From: JAGTVB01 sp964624765
Lineage (GTDB): Bacteria; Pseudomonadota; Gammaproteobacteria; HK1
Assembly (NCBI GenBank): GCA_964624765.1
Contig: CAZUZO010000157.1
Location: 1-6,804 of the forward strand
Length of the DNA: 6,804 bases
Direction of reading: 5' to 3'
Shown one piece after another: positions 1 to 6,804 of the stretch. A program made the translations under genes and the position numbers. How positions within the stretch are numbered: position 1 is the stretch's first letter; each line of letters starts with the position of its first letter. The notes under the pieces are model-generated. The model was not told where the DNA came from. It did no database searches and saw nothing but the letters and a program-made list of their open reading frames with translations.

Positions 1-321
1 AAGCCAAAAAGCGGAAAATTCTTAGCGCAAAATTGCGGGGGATTTCGACAGCCTACCACCGCGCACTGTCGTCACATTTCGAATCTTTTCCACCAAGCCC
101 GCGTGGGATAGCCGGCACAGCCCCTGTTTCACGGCAAGCACAAGCAGATCAGGTGAGCTACCGGCTGGCGCAAAGTGATGCCTGAGAATAATTGTAGAGA
201 CCTGCCATCCAAAGCAGGCGACCGAGGTACACCACCGCATGTTCTCGAAGGCTTTCTTCAAACAGATCCATCGCCGCGTCGTACTGTGCGTATCGTTCAG
301 GCTTGAAAAGCCAATCGCAGG
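1..321. other. Unassigned region downstream of the last operon gene
   Basis: No gene, RNA or mobile element can be supported here. Two minus-strand open frames cross it. One runs from 430 to 158, starting at TTG 430 or ATG 379 and overlapping the end of the acyltransferase gene. Its 3' half reads in a fairly protein-like way (for example YDAAMDLFEESLREHAVVYLG) but matches no family I know. The other, 261-22 with a TTG start, is in the same frame as the acyltransferase after its stop and is less convincing. They overlap each other between 158 and 261. They could be remnants of a decayed gene or chance frames. The edge nearest 1 is rich in A/T-runs and may be an intergenic gap before the next gene. 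Confidence 0.45.
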
Positions 322-1554
322 TTAAACGACCGACCGATCGTGCATCGGGTTGGTGGACTTCGACAAATCGACCAGGCATAACCCCTGCCAGCCTTCGACC
401 GCCCTCGTGATACTTGGATTGAAGCCGCAAAGCGACTTGACTGTAATGGCGTCGATCCCAACAGCACGGTTGCTTGCAATTTCTTGCAGCACCTGTTCAT
501 CCAGTGTCTGACCGTCGACAAATAGATGGCCGGTCAACTTGCCCCGTTGCCGGGTAATCCAGAAATTATTCTCCATGACACTTGTCACCGCCGTGCTGAA
601 TCGGATCAAACGAAATTGAATATCTCCGGTCGGCAGTTTTGAGGTGTGCACCGAAGTGCCCCACTTTCGCTTATAACGGAACACACCGTCATCCAAGAGT
701 GGCCGAGTTGGACCAAAATCAACGGTTCGGCATCCCGTATCGAATGCATGCTCGATGGTGAAGTAGTCGAGAACATCCGATGCGCCGCTGCCGCCCTGTG
801 CCGCCTCAGATGTACTGAAGCCCACCCACAATGAACTGAGTTGGACTCTCCCGAGCTGTAGGACGGCACCGGCAACGGGCTGCCCAGCGCACAACAGCCG
901 TAACAGGACCCCGCGGCGACATTGGGAAAGAAAGAAACGCTCGTCGACAATCACCGATTCACTGTTAAACCGCGAACGGATGAAGGGCGCATAAAATTCA
1001 TCATAAAACGATTTGAATCCCTGTGCAGTGGCGATTAAGTCATAACTGTAGCCGTACTTACGTGTGCATCGGGCAATCTCTCGACGAAGCTTGCGCGGCA
1101 GGCTCGCCAGGAACGTCTCCTTGGATGGTGGCAGAATCAGCTTTTGTTTAACCCATTGCGGCACCTGGAGCTGAGCGCTACGGGAATACAAGAGTGAATA
1201 CGGTAGATCCAGATCGATGATGACGAGATCCGCATTGGCCGGTGCCCGCCGACACAAGGCTAGCCCGGATAAGGCACTGGTGACCGACTTGGTTTCGGCG
1301 ACATCGGCTCCTGTAAATAACCGGTTGAGCAAAAACTCGAAATTCCTTCCGCTGCCCAGATATAGCGCCGAGAGATAGGCTCCCGAATGCTTCTCTGTCC
1401 CACCTATACGCACCGCATGGCAGCGCGCACTGAGGCTGTTACGGAGCAACTCCAAAGCATAACGAGCCACCGTCGTACCGACCTGCCACAGGGTGGCCTT
1501 CATCGATCCCCGATCGCCAGAGTGATGAAGCAGGCTCGACTCGAGCACCGACAT
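322..1554 (-). CDS. FemAB/BioF2-like GNAT-fold acyltransferase
   Basis: Probable cytoplasmic N-acyl or aminoacyl transferase of the Acetyltransf_6 (FemAB/BioF2-like) group, often found in surface polysaccharide clusters. The recognisable domain spans about 140-300. It holds the basic helix LPRKLRREIARCTRKYGYS (152-170), the strands around AGQPVAGAVLQLG (223-235), and the best marker: a helix DVLDYFTIEHAFDTGCRT (260-277), then VDFGPTRP and VFRYKRKWGT (291-300). The ~110 residues after the domain are not recognised. Its ATG overlaps the decarboxylase stop as TGATG, with GAGG 4 nt upstream, which implies translational coupling. A second ATG at 1503 (residue 18), with GGGG 4 nt upstream, is a fair alternative start. 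Position directly after the ligase and decarboxylase suggests it transfers their product, but this is inference. Family confidence is good; substrate is unknown. Confidence 0.83.
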   Translation of the reverse strand: MSVLESSLLHHSGDRGSMKATLWQVGTTVARYALELLRNSLSARCHAVRIGGTEKHSGAYLSALYLGSGRNFEFLLNRLFTGADVAETKSVTSALSGLALCRRAPANADLVIIDLDLPYSLLYSRSAQLQVPQWVKQKLILPPSKETFLASLPRKLRREIARCTRKYGYSYDLIATAQGFKSFYDEFYAPFIRSRFNSESVIVDERFFLSQCRRGVLLRLLCAGQPVAGAVLQLGRVQLSSLWVGFSTSEAAQGGSGASDVLDYFTIEHAFDTGCRTVDFGPTRPLLDDGVFRYKRKWGTSVHTSKLPTGDIQFRLIRFSTAVTSVMENNFWITRQRGKLTGHLFVDGQTLDEQVLQEIASNRAVGIDAITVKSLCGFNPSITRAVEGWQGLCLVDLSKSTNPMHDRSVV

Positions 1555-1562
1555 CAGGCCTC
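1554..1562 (-). promoter_or_regulatory. Translational coupling site (GAGG + TGATG stop/start overlap)
   Basis: On the minus strand the decarboxylase ends in TGA (1556-1554) and the acyltransferase ATG (1554-1552) shares its A. A GAGG at 1562-1559 lies 4 nt before the ATG. This arrangement is typical of termination-reinitiation and suggests the two proteins are made in linked amounts. Confidence 0.6.
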
Positions 1563-3056
1563 GGCGGTATCACCAACGCGGCAGGCGAGATCCTGCCGCC
1601 GCCTCTCCAAGATCGGGCTAGCAGACTCGATGCCGTTACCGCCCGTGATCGGTGTGAGGTCGATATCCATTCCGACCATGTGCCTGAAACTCTCTGCCCG
1701 GCGAACGAGTTGCGGCTTGCCATCGGACACCAAAACCACTGCGGGACGGGGAAACGCGAAATTGGTCGAATAAGACACGAAGTAGGCCCCAGCATCCATC
1801 ACCGCCAAGACGTCTCCAGCCTGGAGACTGGGCAAGCATCGGTTTTTCACCATCCAATCCGCCGCTGTGCATGTTCTACCCACCACCGTATAGTTGGTTG
1901 TCAATGAATCAGCCATTCGGTTAGCCACGAAGATTTCGTGATATTCATAATCACAGGGGTAGGTGATGGATATTTTTCCGGCATCGGTGAGAGCATAAAG
2001 CCTGCCATCATGCTTTTTCTTGATGGCGTTTATTCGTGTAAGGAGAAACTGACTCCTGCTGGTAATGTAGCGGCCCGGTTCCACCAACAGCTTTGGCTCC
2101 CGTAGGCCTTGTCCCCGACAGAACCGGCGTATGTCACGGCCTATTTCCCCCAGGAAGACGTCGATCGATTGGTAAGCCATCGGCTCCGGGGGACGAGGCA
2201 ACGCTCCGAATAGACGATACACTGCATATTCGAACCGGCTCATGACCTTCGTGGTCGGCACCCCATAACCTCCGCCGATATTCAGATAGGCCACATCGAG
2301 CCCTATCTGGTGTTTGATCTGGAGCACAAAATCCAAGGCCCGAGCCAGACACCGACGATGTAAGCCGTTGTCGTGGGCGTTACTCACCACGTTGAAATGC
2401 ACGGCCACCAGGTCGAAGAGGTGCGGCAATGAAGCGATCCGCCGACAGACCCCCATGGCCTCCCCACTTTCCACGTCCAGACCAAATTGGGAATCGGCAG
2501 ACAAGCCCAAGCGCAATCCGATGCGAATCCTTCGGCGTGCCCAAGGATGCAGGGCCAGTAGCTTATCGAATTCCTCGGGGTGGTCGATGTTGACCGCCAC
2601 GACATCGAGTTCTAAGGCGCGCCGCAGACTCTCCTCGGTCTTCGCAACTCCATTGAAGACAATATCCTCCCCGCGGTTGCCCAACTGCTCGGCAAGCCAA
2701 AGTTCAAACGGAGAAATGACCTCGGCTCCGATACCGAGCTTGTGTATTTCGGCAAGGATCGCGGGTATACAGTTGGTCTTGTAGGAATACAGAACCCTCG
2801 AACCCGGTAGGGTCTGGGATAGGGCGTTTTTTATACTCAGGGCATCCTCGACCAGGCGTTTCTTGTTCACCACCATCAGCGGTGATCCGTATCGTGCGAG
2901 CAGGTCCACGGCGTCGACTCCATCTACGGCGAGATGGTTTTCGGTGTTGACGCCGAGCCCCCAGAGCGCAAGGTCTCGCACCCGGCTATTCTGCTGTCGC
3001 CGCAGGGATCGGCTGACAAACACATCCCCAATTCGTTTAAGAACAAAGGCTCGCAT
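1554..3056 (-). CDS. Fold-type III PLP-dependent decarboxylase (diaminopimelate/ornithine decarboxylase-like)
   Basis: An alanine-racemase-fold enzyme that should decarboxylate an amino acid or aminoacyl substrate. At 500 residues it is longer than typical LysA (about 420), through an extra N-terminal ~30 residues and a basic C-terminal tail. The PLP lysine is K93 in YSYKTN. The phosphate-binding GGGYG is at 261-265 and matches the family signature (LNIGGGYG). EPGRY at 326-330 provides the pyridine-nitrogen Glu (E326). C396 in CTAAD is the cross-subunit cysteine, and GAYFVSYSTNF (423-433) supplies the C-terminal Tyr (Y425). Two features argue against ordinary lysine synthesis. The usual H-x-G-S that stacks on PLP reads N-V-V-S (222-225), and the Cys-Glu-Ser of diaminopimelate decarboxylases reads Cys-Thr-Ala. 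An in-frame TAG three codons upstream makes ATG 3056 the first possible start; no Shine-Dalgarno is seen. The stop overlaps the next gene's start. It is closest in concept to the decarboxylases of exosortase A-associated EPS clusters or BtrK. Confidence 0.88.
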   Translation of the reverse strand: MRAFVLKRIGDVFVSRSLRRQQNSRVRDLALWGLGVNTENHLAVDGVDAVDLLARYGSPLMVVNKKRLVEDALSIKNALSQTLPGSRVLYSYKTNCIPAILAEIHKLGIGAEVISPFELWLAEQLGNRGEDIVFNGVAKTEESLRRALELDVVAVNIDHPEEFDKLLALHPWARRRIRIGLRLGLSADSQFGLDVESGEAMGVCRRIASLPHLFDLVAVHFNVVSNAHDNGLHRRCLARALDFVLQIKHQIGLDVAYLNIGGGYGVPTTKVMSRFEYAVYRLFGALPRPPEPMAYQSIDVFLGEIGRDIRRFCRGQGLREPKLLVEPGRYITSRSQFLLTRINAIKKKHDGRLYALTDAGKISITYPCDYEYHEIFVANRMADSLTTNYTVVGRTCTAADWMVKNRCLPSLQAGDVLAVMDAGAYFVSYSTNFAFPRPAVVLVSDGKPQLVRRAESFRHMVGMDIDLTPITGGNGIESASPILERRRQDLACRVGDTAEA

Positions 3057-3117
3057 GGGAAGCTAGACCAAGGTCAAGTTTTCTCGGGCTTCAATGGTGG
3101 AAGAAGTTCTGAGCTTC
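3057..3117. other. 61-nt gap between the adenylating enzyme and decarboxylase genes
   Basis: This is the only gap of any size inside the gene block. It starts just after the ligase TAA and includes most of a weak inverted repeat, AAGAAG (3101-3106) against CTTCTT (3114-3119), with a 7-nt loop and no following T-run on the minus strand. A TTGACC at 3077-3072 has no matching -10 box at proper spacing. No Shine-Dalgarno precedes the decarboxylase ATG. I read it as an intra-operon spacer, not a transcription boundary. Confidence 0.5.
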
Positions 3118-4389
3118 TTAGGAACGGCCACGGGTTGTCCCCAGCTTGGACTCGACGACCCTGAACTTCTGGCCCCGCGGCGGTATGATCTTTGGCACCA
3201 CTTGCACCGTGACCTCCACCTCTCGACCCATGAGATCGTTCAAGCAGTTGATGGCGCTCTCAGCAAGATCGGTCCTGCCCGGAGCCGCCGCTTCCAGGAC
3301 GACAGAAAACTGCCTGTAGTCTTCCTGGCCGATCTGAAAGCGCTTCACACCGTCCAGCTTTTCAAACTCACAGGTCAGTCGGTAGGGCGAGATCGGGGTG
3401 CCGTCATCAAGTATGACGCAGTCGATTTCACGTCCTTCGAAACGGCGAACCAACGAGAAGGTACGTCCGCAGGGGCAATGTTCATCCTGGGGTTGGCACA
3501 GATCGCCTGTGTCGTAGCGTATGAACGGCATCACCCGTTGCGCCAGGTTGGTCAGTACGAGTCGAGCAGCCTGTCGTCCTCCCTCGACAGGCAACAATTC
3601 AGCGATCACAAGGTCTTCGGCCAGATGGTAGCCTTCGCCTGCGGGGCATTCCCAGGCGATCAGACCCATCTCGGACAAGCCGTAGAAATCGTAAACCGGT
3701 GCCCTGAAGACCGTTTCCAGGAGATGGCGGGTGGGGGCATCGATGCCCTCCGCCGTCGTGATCACCGCCCGCGGTTTCCAGGACGAGAGGCGGGCGCTAG
3801 CCCAATGCTCCGCGAGTAAACGTAAAGCGGTCGTACATCCATAGAGAAAATGGGGACGAAATTGCCGACAGGAGTAGGCCAGGACTTCCGGTGATTGTTC
3901 GATGGAGGCATAACGCCAGTTGAGCCACCACCGGGCGTTTTTTTTCCCTGCAACGGTCTGGGTGACCAAGAGCAGTCGCTGGCCAAACCGATAGCCCACG
4001 GCCCTTAGAGCCCTTAGGAAAACCAAGCTGCGTAGACGACAATAATCGTGGCTAAAATATACGGTAAATGGCGTACCCGTCGATCCGCTGCTGGTCTCTG
4101 ACTTCAATCGTGTCGGATCGACGTTCTCGGTGAGACACGCGTCCAAGCCACTGCTCTTGAGATCCGCTTTCGTAGAAACGGGAAACTTACTCAAATCAGA
4201 AACTGTGGCGATATCAGCGGGGGTAAGCTCGGCGCGTTGAAAGAGCGCTCGGTAGTAGGGCGTCCGGTAGGCAAGCTGCAGCAGAGCCGAGAGTTGCCGG
4301 TTACGCCGAGACTCGAGTGCTTGCCTTGGCTGACGATCGGCAACCATGATACGCCGGTAGTCATGGATAAAGGCGTACAGACCAGCCAA
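3118..4389 (-). CDS. CapK/PaaK-type AMP-forming adenylating enzyme (phenylacetate-CoA ligase family)
   Basis: A member of the ANL superfamily in the CapK branch found in capsule and EPS loci. It should activate a carboxylic acid as an acyl-adenylate and pass it to CoA or another thiol or amine acceptor. The 423 residues are complete. The phosphate loop SSGSTGTPF is at 100-108, YGLSEMG at 236-242, RYDTGD at 291-296, and a C-terminal basic motif PRGQKFR at 404-410 has K408 as the likely adenylation lysine. C248, H255, C305 and C307 (ECPAGEGYH, HCPCGRT) match the Cys/His set that binds a structural metal in PaaK-like proteins. The start is uncertain. TTG at 4389 is four codons after the upstream stop and keeps an N-terminal helix that looks genuine. 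ATG at 4347 (residue 15) is the alternative. Neither has a good ribosome binding site. The substrate is unknown; the decarboxylase and GNAT that follow suggest an amino or small organic acid destined for a glycan. Confidence 0.9.
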   Translation of the reverse strand: MAGLYAFIHDYRRIMVADRQPRQALESRRNRQLSALLQLAYRTPYYRALFQRAELTPADIATVSDLSKFPVSTKADLKSSGLDACLTENVDPTRLKSETSSGSTGTPFTVYFSHDYCRLRSLVFLRALRAVGYRFGQRLLLVTQTVAGKKNARWWLNWRYASIEQSPEVLAYSCRQFRPHFLYGCTTALRLLAEHWASARLSSWKPRAVITTAEGIDAPTRHLLETVFRAPVYDFYGLSEMGLIAWECPAGEGYHLAEDLVIAELLPVEGGRQAARLVLTNLAQRVMPFIRYDTGDLCQPQDEHCPCGRTFSLVRRFEGREIDCVILDDGTPISPYRLTCEFEKLDGVKRFQIGQEDYRQFSVVLEAAAPGRTDLAESAINCLNDLMGREVEVTVQVVPKIIPPRGQKFRVVESKLGTTRGRS

Positions 4390-4401
4390 CGCCGCACCGC
4401 T

Positions 4402-5601
4402 TTACGCCGCTGTCCCCGACAGCAGCGATTCATTGAAAGACCAAATCACCTCACCCAGCTCCCGGAGCCGCTGGTCCCCATATCCACCTTTTCCCTCGAT
4501 CGCCTGCGCAAGCAAAGAATAGAGCGCCCCTGTCATTTCATGCTTAACGAAAGCCTCGATGTCGATTACACGGTCGACCATACCGAGCAAAGCAAAAAAG
4601 CCGCTGAATTTCGGGTTATAAGACAATCCCACGATAGGCGTCCCGGCACTGGCAGCCAATATGGTCGGATGCATTCGGCCGCCTAGCATGACCGCTAACT
4701 GACCCGCTACAGTCTTGTAGAGCCTTGGATCCCTGATCTCGACCATGGCGGCTCGACCCGTATGCATCTTCTCCAACACCTGGCGGCAGGTCTCATCATC
4801 GGATTCGTGCGACACGTTATAGGTGGGCATGCAAAGCACATAAGCATTGTAGGAAGCCACGAGGTCATCGAGCACCTTCGCTAACAGAGCGATCAGGCGC
4901 TGATACTCGCTACGCTCAGGGATGCTACGTAGCCGATATTTGTAAGCGTATTTGTGCGGGATCCAGGTCTTGTCAGGGTTATGAAACCAGCGCCGTAACG
5001 CCACGCCGATGATCGGGGCATCACCCTGGGGCAGCCCCTTGGCGCGCAAGACCGCAAGGGCCTCCGCCGGGGCTGCAGGCGGCGTCACCAACGCCGGATC
5101 GGGCAGCACCGTGATGGATTTTGAGGTCAGCGCTCGGCATGTGTTGAGGGCCCGCTCATCGCGCACCGTGATGCGCGTCATGCAGCTTAAAGCGACCCGG
5201 GCCCAGCCGCGACCGGAACGCGATGTCAGTGGCCCGACCCCCAGAGAATAACCGACGATGCGCCGGCAGAAGAGGCGCAGAAAGACTAGCCGCATGGCCC
5301 AGTAAGGCATCTTAGCGAGGCTATCATCATCCTGGAATAACCCGCCACCGCCACACAAGATCAGATCGCTCGCCCACGCGCATTTCATGAGCGCCACTAA
5401 GCCCCTCGGTCCGCGCAGGATGATCTGGATTCCTCGAAAGAACTCGCGGGCACTGGCCGGATCTGCAGACGTGATCGCCAATTCGATATCGGGGCGTAAC
5501 CCTTTCAGCGCGGCACACATCGAGAGAACAATCGCTCTATCTCCCAGATTGCCGTCCGTATCGCCAGCGACGATGAGTATTTTATCGGGCTTTGTCGCCA
5601 C
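4402..5601 (-). CDS. Polysaccharide pyruvyl transferase family protein (CsaB/WcaK type)
   Basis: Predicted to use phosphoenolpyruvate to add a ketal-linked pyruvate to a sugar of an exopolysaccharide or lipid-linked repeat unit, which adds negative charge. The 399 residues cover the whole GT-B-like domain. Visible motifs are GNLGDRAI (17-24), the glycine strand CGGGGLFQDD (83-92), GYSLGVGPL (117-125), RDERAL (147-152), PDPAL (167-171) and the strongly conserved C-terminal block GGRMHPTILAASAGTP (308-322, with R309 and H311) followed by GLSYNPKFSGF. The start is GTG at 5601-5599. It is the only reasonable start: an in-frame TGA, the stop of the upstream glycosyltransferase, lies two codons before it, and the first beta strand begins about residue 7. 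A GAGG sits 13 nt upstream of the GTG, farther than usual, so coupling to the preceding gene is plausible. No signal peptide or membrane segment is seen. The glycan target is unknown. Confidence 0.92.
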   Translation of the reverse strand: MATKPDKILIVAGDTDGNLGDRAIVLSMCAALKGLRPDIELAITSADPASAREFFRGIQIILRGPRGLVALMKCAWASDLILCGGGGLFQDDDSLAKMPYWAMRLVFLRLFCRRIVGYSLGVGPLTSRSGRGWARVALSCMTRITVRDERALNTCRALTSKSITVLPDPALVTPPAAPAEALAVLRAKGLPQGDAPIIGVALRRWFHNPDKTWIPHKYAYKYRLRSIPERSEYQRLIALLAKVLDDLVASYNAYVLCMPTYNVSHESDDETCRQVLEKMHTGRAAMVEIRDPRLYKTVAGQLAVMLGGRMHPTILAASAGTPIVGLSYNPKFSGFFALLGMVDRVIDIEAFVKHEMTGALYSLLAQAIEGKGGYGDQRLRELGEVIWSFNESLLSGTAA

Positions 5602-5607
5602 GCTGGC

Positions 5608-6795
5608 TCACAATCCTCGCGTGCTAGCCTTGGCCCGTGGAGGGTCTCTCCATGGGACACCGCATGCGGCTTGAGCCCGCAACGGCTCTTCCAACAAACT
5701 GTGATATCGGTCGACGATCCTATCCCAGGAGAAAACCTTCTCGACCCGCTCCCGCGCCATCTGCTGAAAGCGTCGACGCAGGTCTGGATCACCGGTCAAC
5801 TCGACCAACCGTACTTTAATCGCGCCGGCATCCGTCGGGTTAACCACGATGCCGGAAGAACCCACCGTCTCCGGACACCCCGACACGTTCGAGGTCACCA
5901 CGGCACACCCGGCACTCATTCCTTCGAGCAAACCGACGCTGGCATTCTCGGCTGCCGACGGCAGCACAAATATTGAGGCAACGCCGAGCAAATCCCTGTA
6001 GAAAGCGGAACGGTTATCCACCCAACCATGAAACACAATCCGGGTCCTCGAGGCCTCGGACAAGCGCTGAAGCTGCGGTCGCATGGGTCCATCCCCGCAC
6101 AGGTGAACAGTAAATCCAAGGTCCACTTCGGAGACGGCCTTGATCAGGTGTTGAAACCCCTTGCGCGGCAGGAACCGTCCGCTCGATAACACGATATTAT
6201 CTTTCTTCAGCGGTACAAATTTTGAGCAATCGATACCGTTGGGAATGTTGATGATTTTACCGTCCGGATAGGGATGGATATTCTGTCTGACCAGGCTGGC
6301 GAGATAATCCGAAGACGTAATGATATGCTCAGCACCGTCACAGATCTTTTTTAACAGCGGTGGGGTAAACCAATGCAGAATTTTAAAGCGGTCCACATTG
6401 TAACCGGGCACATCACTGCCGTGGGCCGATATGATGTAAGGTAGCCCCAATTTTTCCTTTAACGCCAGTGCCACTATTCCAGTAGGCAACAAGAAATGTG
6501 CGTGACAGATATCGTAACGATGGTAATTCAGATGATTACGAAGAAAGCGTTTTGCTGAAAAGACGAACGATAACAGTTCGTGGGGATAACTCAGCTCCTG
6601 GCGGGAACGCAGACAATTCACGCGGTAAAGCGTAAACCCATCGATGGTTTGTTTGGATGGCAGGCCACGAAATCCGGCGGTCACGACATCGACCTCATGC
6701 CCTTTCCCAACGTAGCGTTTTGCGATCTCATAGCAGACCGACGCCCCCCCACCGCCTATGGGAGGAAACTCATAGTTGAGAACGAGAATCTTCAT
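5608..6795 (-). CDS. GT4-family glycosyltransferase, surface glycan assembly
   Basis: Retaining GT-B glycosyltransferase that would move a sugar from a nucleotide-sugar donor to a lipid-linked or growing glycan on the cytoplasmic face of the inner membrane. The 395-residue length is normal for GT4. The N-terminal Rossmann half begins directly with a beta strand (MKILVLNYEFPP) followed by the glycine loop GGGG at 14-17. HAHFLLPTG (98-106) and HGSD (125-128) follow. The C-terminal donor-binding half starts around 200 with GRFLPRKG (206-213; R207 and K212 in the usual donor-phosphate positions) and carries the E-x7-E signature as E283 and E291. The last ~25 residues are basic and proline-rich and look like a disordered tail. 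The ATG is 9 nt from the window edge, so the promoter and any preceding gene are not visible. The stop lies 6 nt before the next gene. The family is clear; the sugar donor and acceptor cannot be inferred. Confidence 0.93.
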   Translation of the reverse strand: MKILVLNYEFPPIGGGGASVCYEIAKRYVGKGHEVDVVTAGFRGLPSKQTIDGFTLYRVNCLRSRQELSYPHELLSFVFSAKRFLRNHLNYHRYDICHAHFLLPTGIVALALKEKLGLPYIISAHGSDVPGYNVDRFKILHWFTPPLLKKICDGAEHIITSSDYLASLVRQNIHPYPDGKIINIPNGIDCSKFVPLKKDNIVLSSGRFLPRKGFQHLIKAVSEVDLGFTVHLCGDGPMRPQLQRLSEASRTRIVFHGWVDNRSAFYRDLLGVASIFVLPSAAENASVGLLEGMSAGCAVVTSNVSGCPETVGSSGIVVNPTDAGAIKVRLVELTGDPDLRRRFQQMARERVEKVFSWDRIVDRYHSLLEEPLRAQAACGVPWRDPPRAKASTRGL

Positions 6796-6804
6796 TGCAC
6801 CGTG

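Noticed and set aside
300..312. Short hairpin GGCTT-GAA-AAGCC about 10 nt after the acyltransferase stop as a terminator
   Set aside because: The stem is 5 bp with a 3-nt loop and is followed by CTGAACG instead of T residues on the minus strand, so it is too weak to call.
1554..3056. Annotation as lysA, diaminopimelate decarboxylase for lysine synthesis
   Set aside because: The H-x-G-S and Cys-Glu-Ser signatures are altered, the protein is longer than LysA, and all neighbours belong to surface glycan synthesis.
3072..3077. TTGACC as a -35 box of an internal promoter for the decarboxylase
   Set aside because: No TATAAT-like hexamer lies 15-19 nt downstream; that position falls on the start codon and GC-rich coding sequence.
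3101..3119. Inverted repeat AAGAAG/CTTCTT at the ligase stop as a terminator
   Set aside because: The stem is only 6 bp and AT-rich, the loop is 7 nt, no T-run follows on the minus strand, and the operon appears to continue.
3094..3819. A 241-residue plus-strand open frame opposite the adenylating enzyme gene
   Set aside because: It lies almost wholly antisense to a gene with clear conserved motifs, its sequence shows no known domain, and its composition (many Arg, Gln, Ser and His) is typical of a shadow frame in a moderately GC-rich gene.
1..6804. Exosortase/PEP-CTERM system assignment for the cluster
   Set aside because: The ligase, decarboxylase and FemAB-like gene types recall exosortase A clusters, but no exosortase, PEP-CTERM protein or other marker is in the window, and the ligase is CapK-like rather than the usual acyl-CoA ligase type.

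Overview
The window is a block of five co-oriented genes, all read right to left on the minus strand. It looks like the middle or end of a bacterial exopolysaccharide or cell-surface glycan cluster. Protein style and gene mix suggest a Gram-negative bacterium, most likely a proteobacterium. This is inferred from gene content and sequence character; nothing here fixes a genus. There is no rRNA, tRNA, CRISPR array, insertion sequence or recognisable mobile element.

In transcription order, high to low coordinates: (1) a GT4-type glycosyltransferase (6795-5608); (2) a polysaccharide pyruvyl transferase of the CsaB/WcaK type (5601-4402); (3) a CapK/PaaK-type AMP-forming adenylating enzyme (4389-3118); (4) a fold-type III PLP-dependent decarboxylase related to diaminopimelate and ornithine decarboxylases (3056-1554); (5) a FemAB/BioF2-like GNAT-fold acyltransferase (1554-322). 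Gaps are 6 nt, 12 nt, 61 nt and a 1-nt TGATG overlap, so a single operon is very likely. The last ~320 nt (1-321) holds no gene I can defend.

The first two genes fit sugar transfer and pyruvate-ketal decoration of a surface glycan. The last three suggest a small tailoring module: a carboxylate-activating enzyme, an amino-acid-type decarboxylase with an altered active-site motif, and an acyl/aminoacyl transferase. A carboxylate-activation, decarboxylation and transfer scheme resembles the logic of the butirosin side chain (BtrJ/BtrK/BtrI) and the ligase/decarboxylase pair of exosortase A-associated EPS clusters. No acyl carrier protein, exosortase or PEP-CTERM gene is visible here, so this is an inference about pathway logic. 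The substrate cannot be read from the sequence.

Start sites are poorly marked. The pyruvyl transferase and ligase begin at GTG and TTG. Shine-Dalgarno sequences are weak or absent, and the first three genes share one reading frame separated only by stop codons and two to four sense codons. Translation within the operon is probably coupled.
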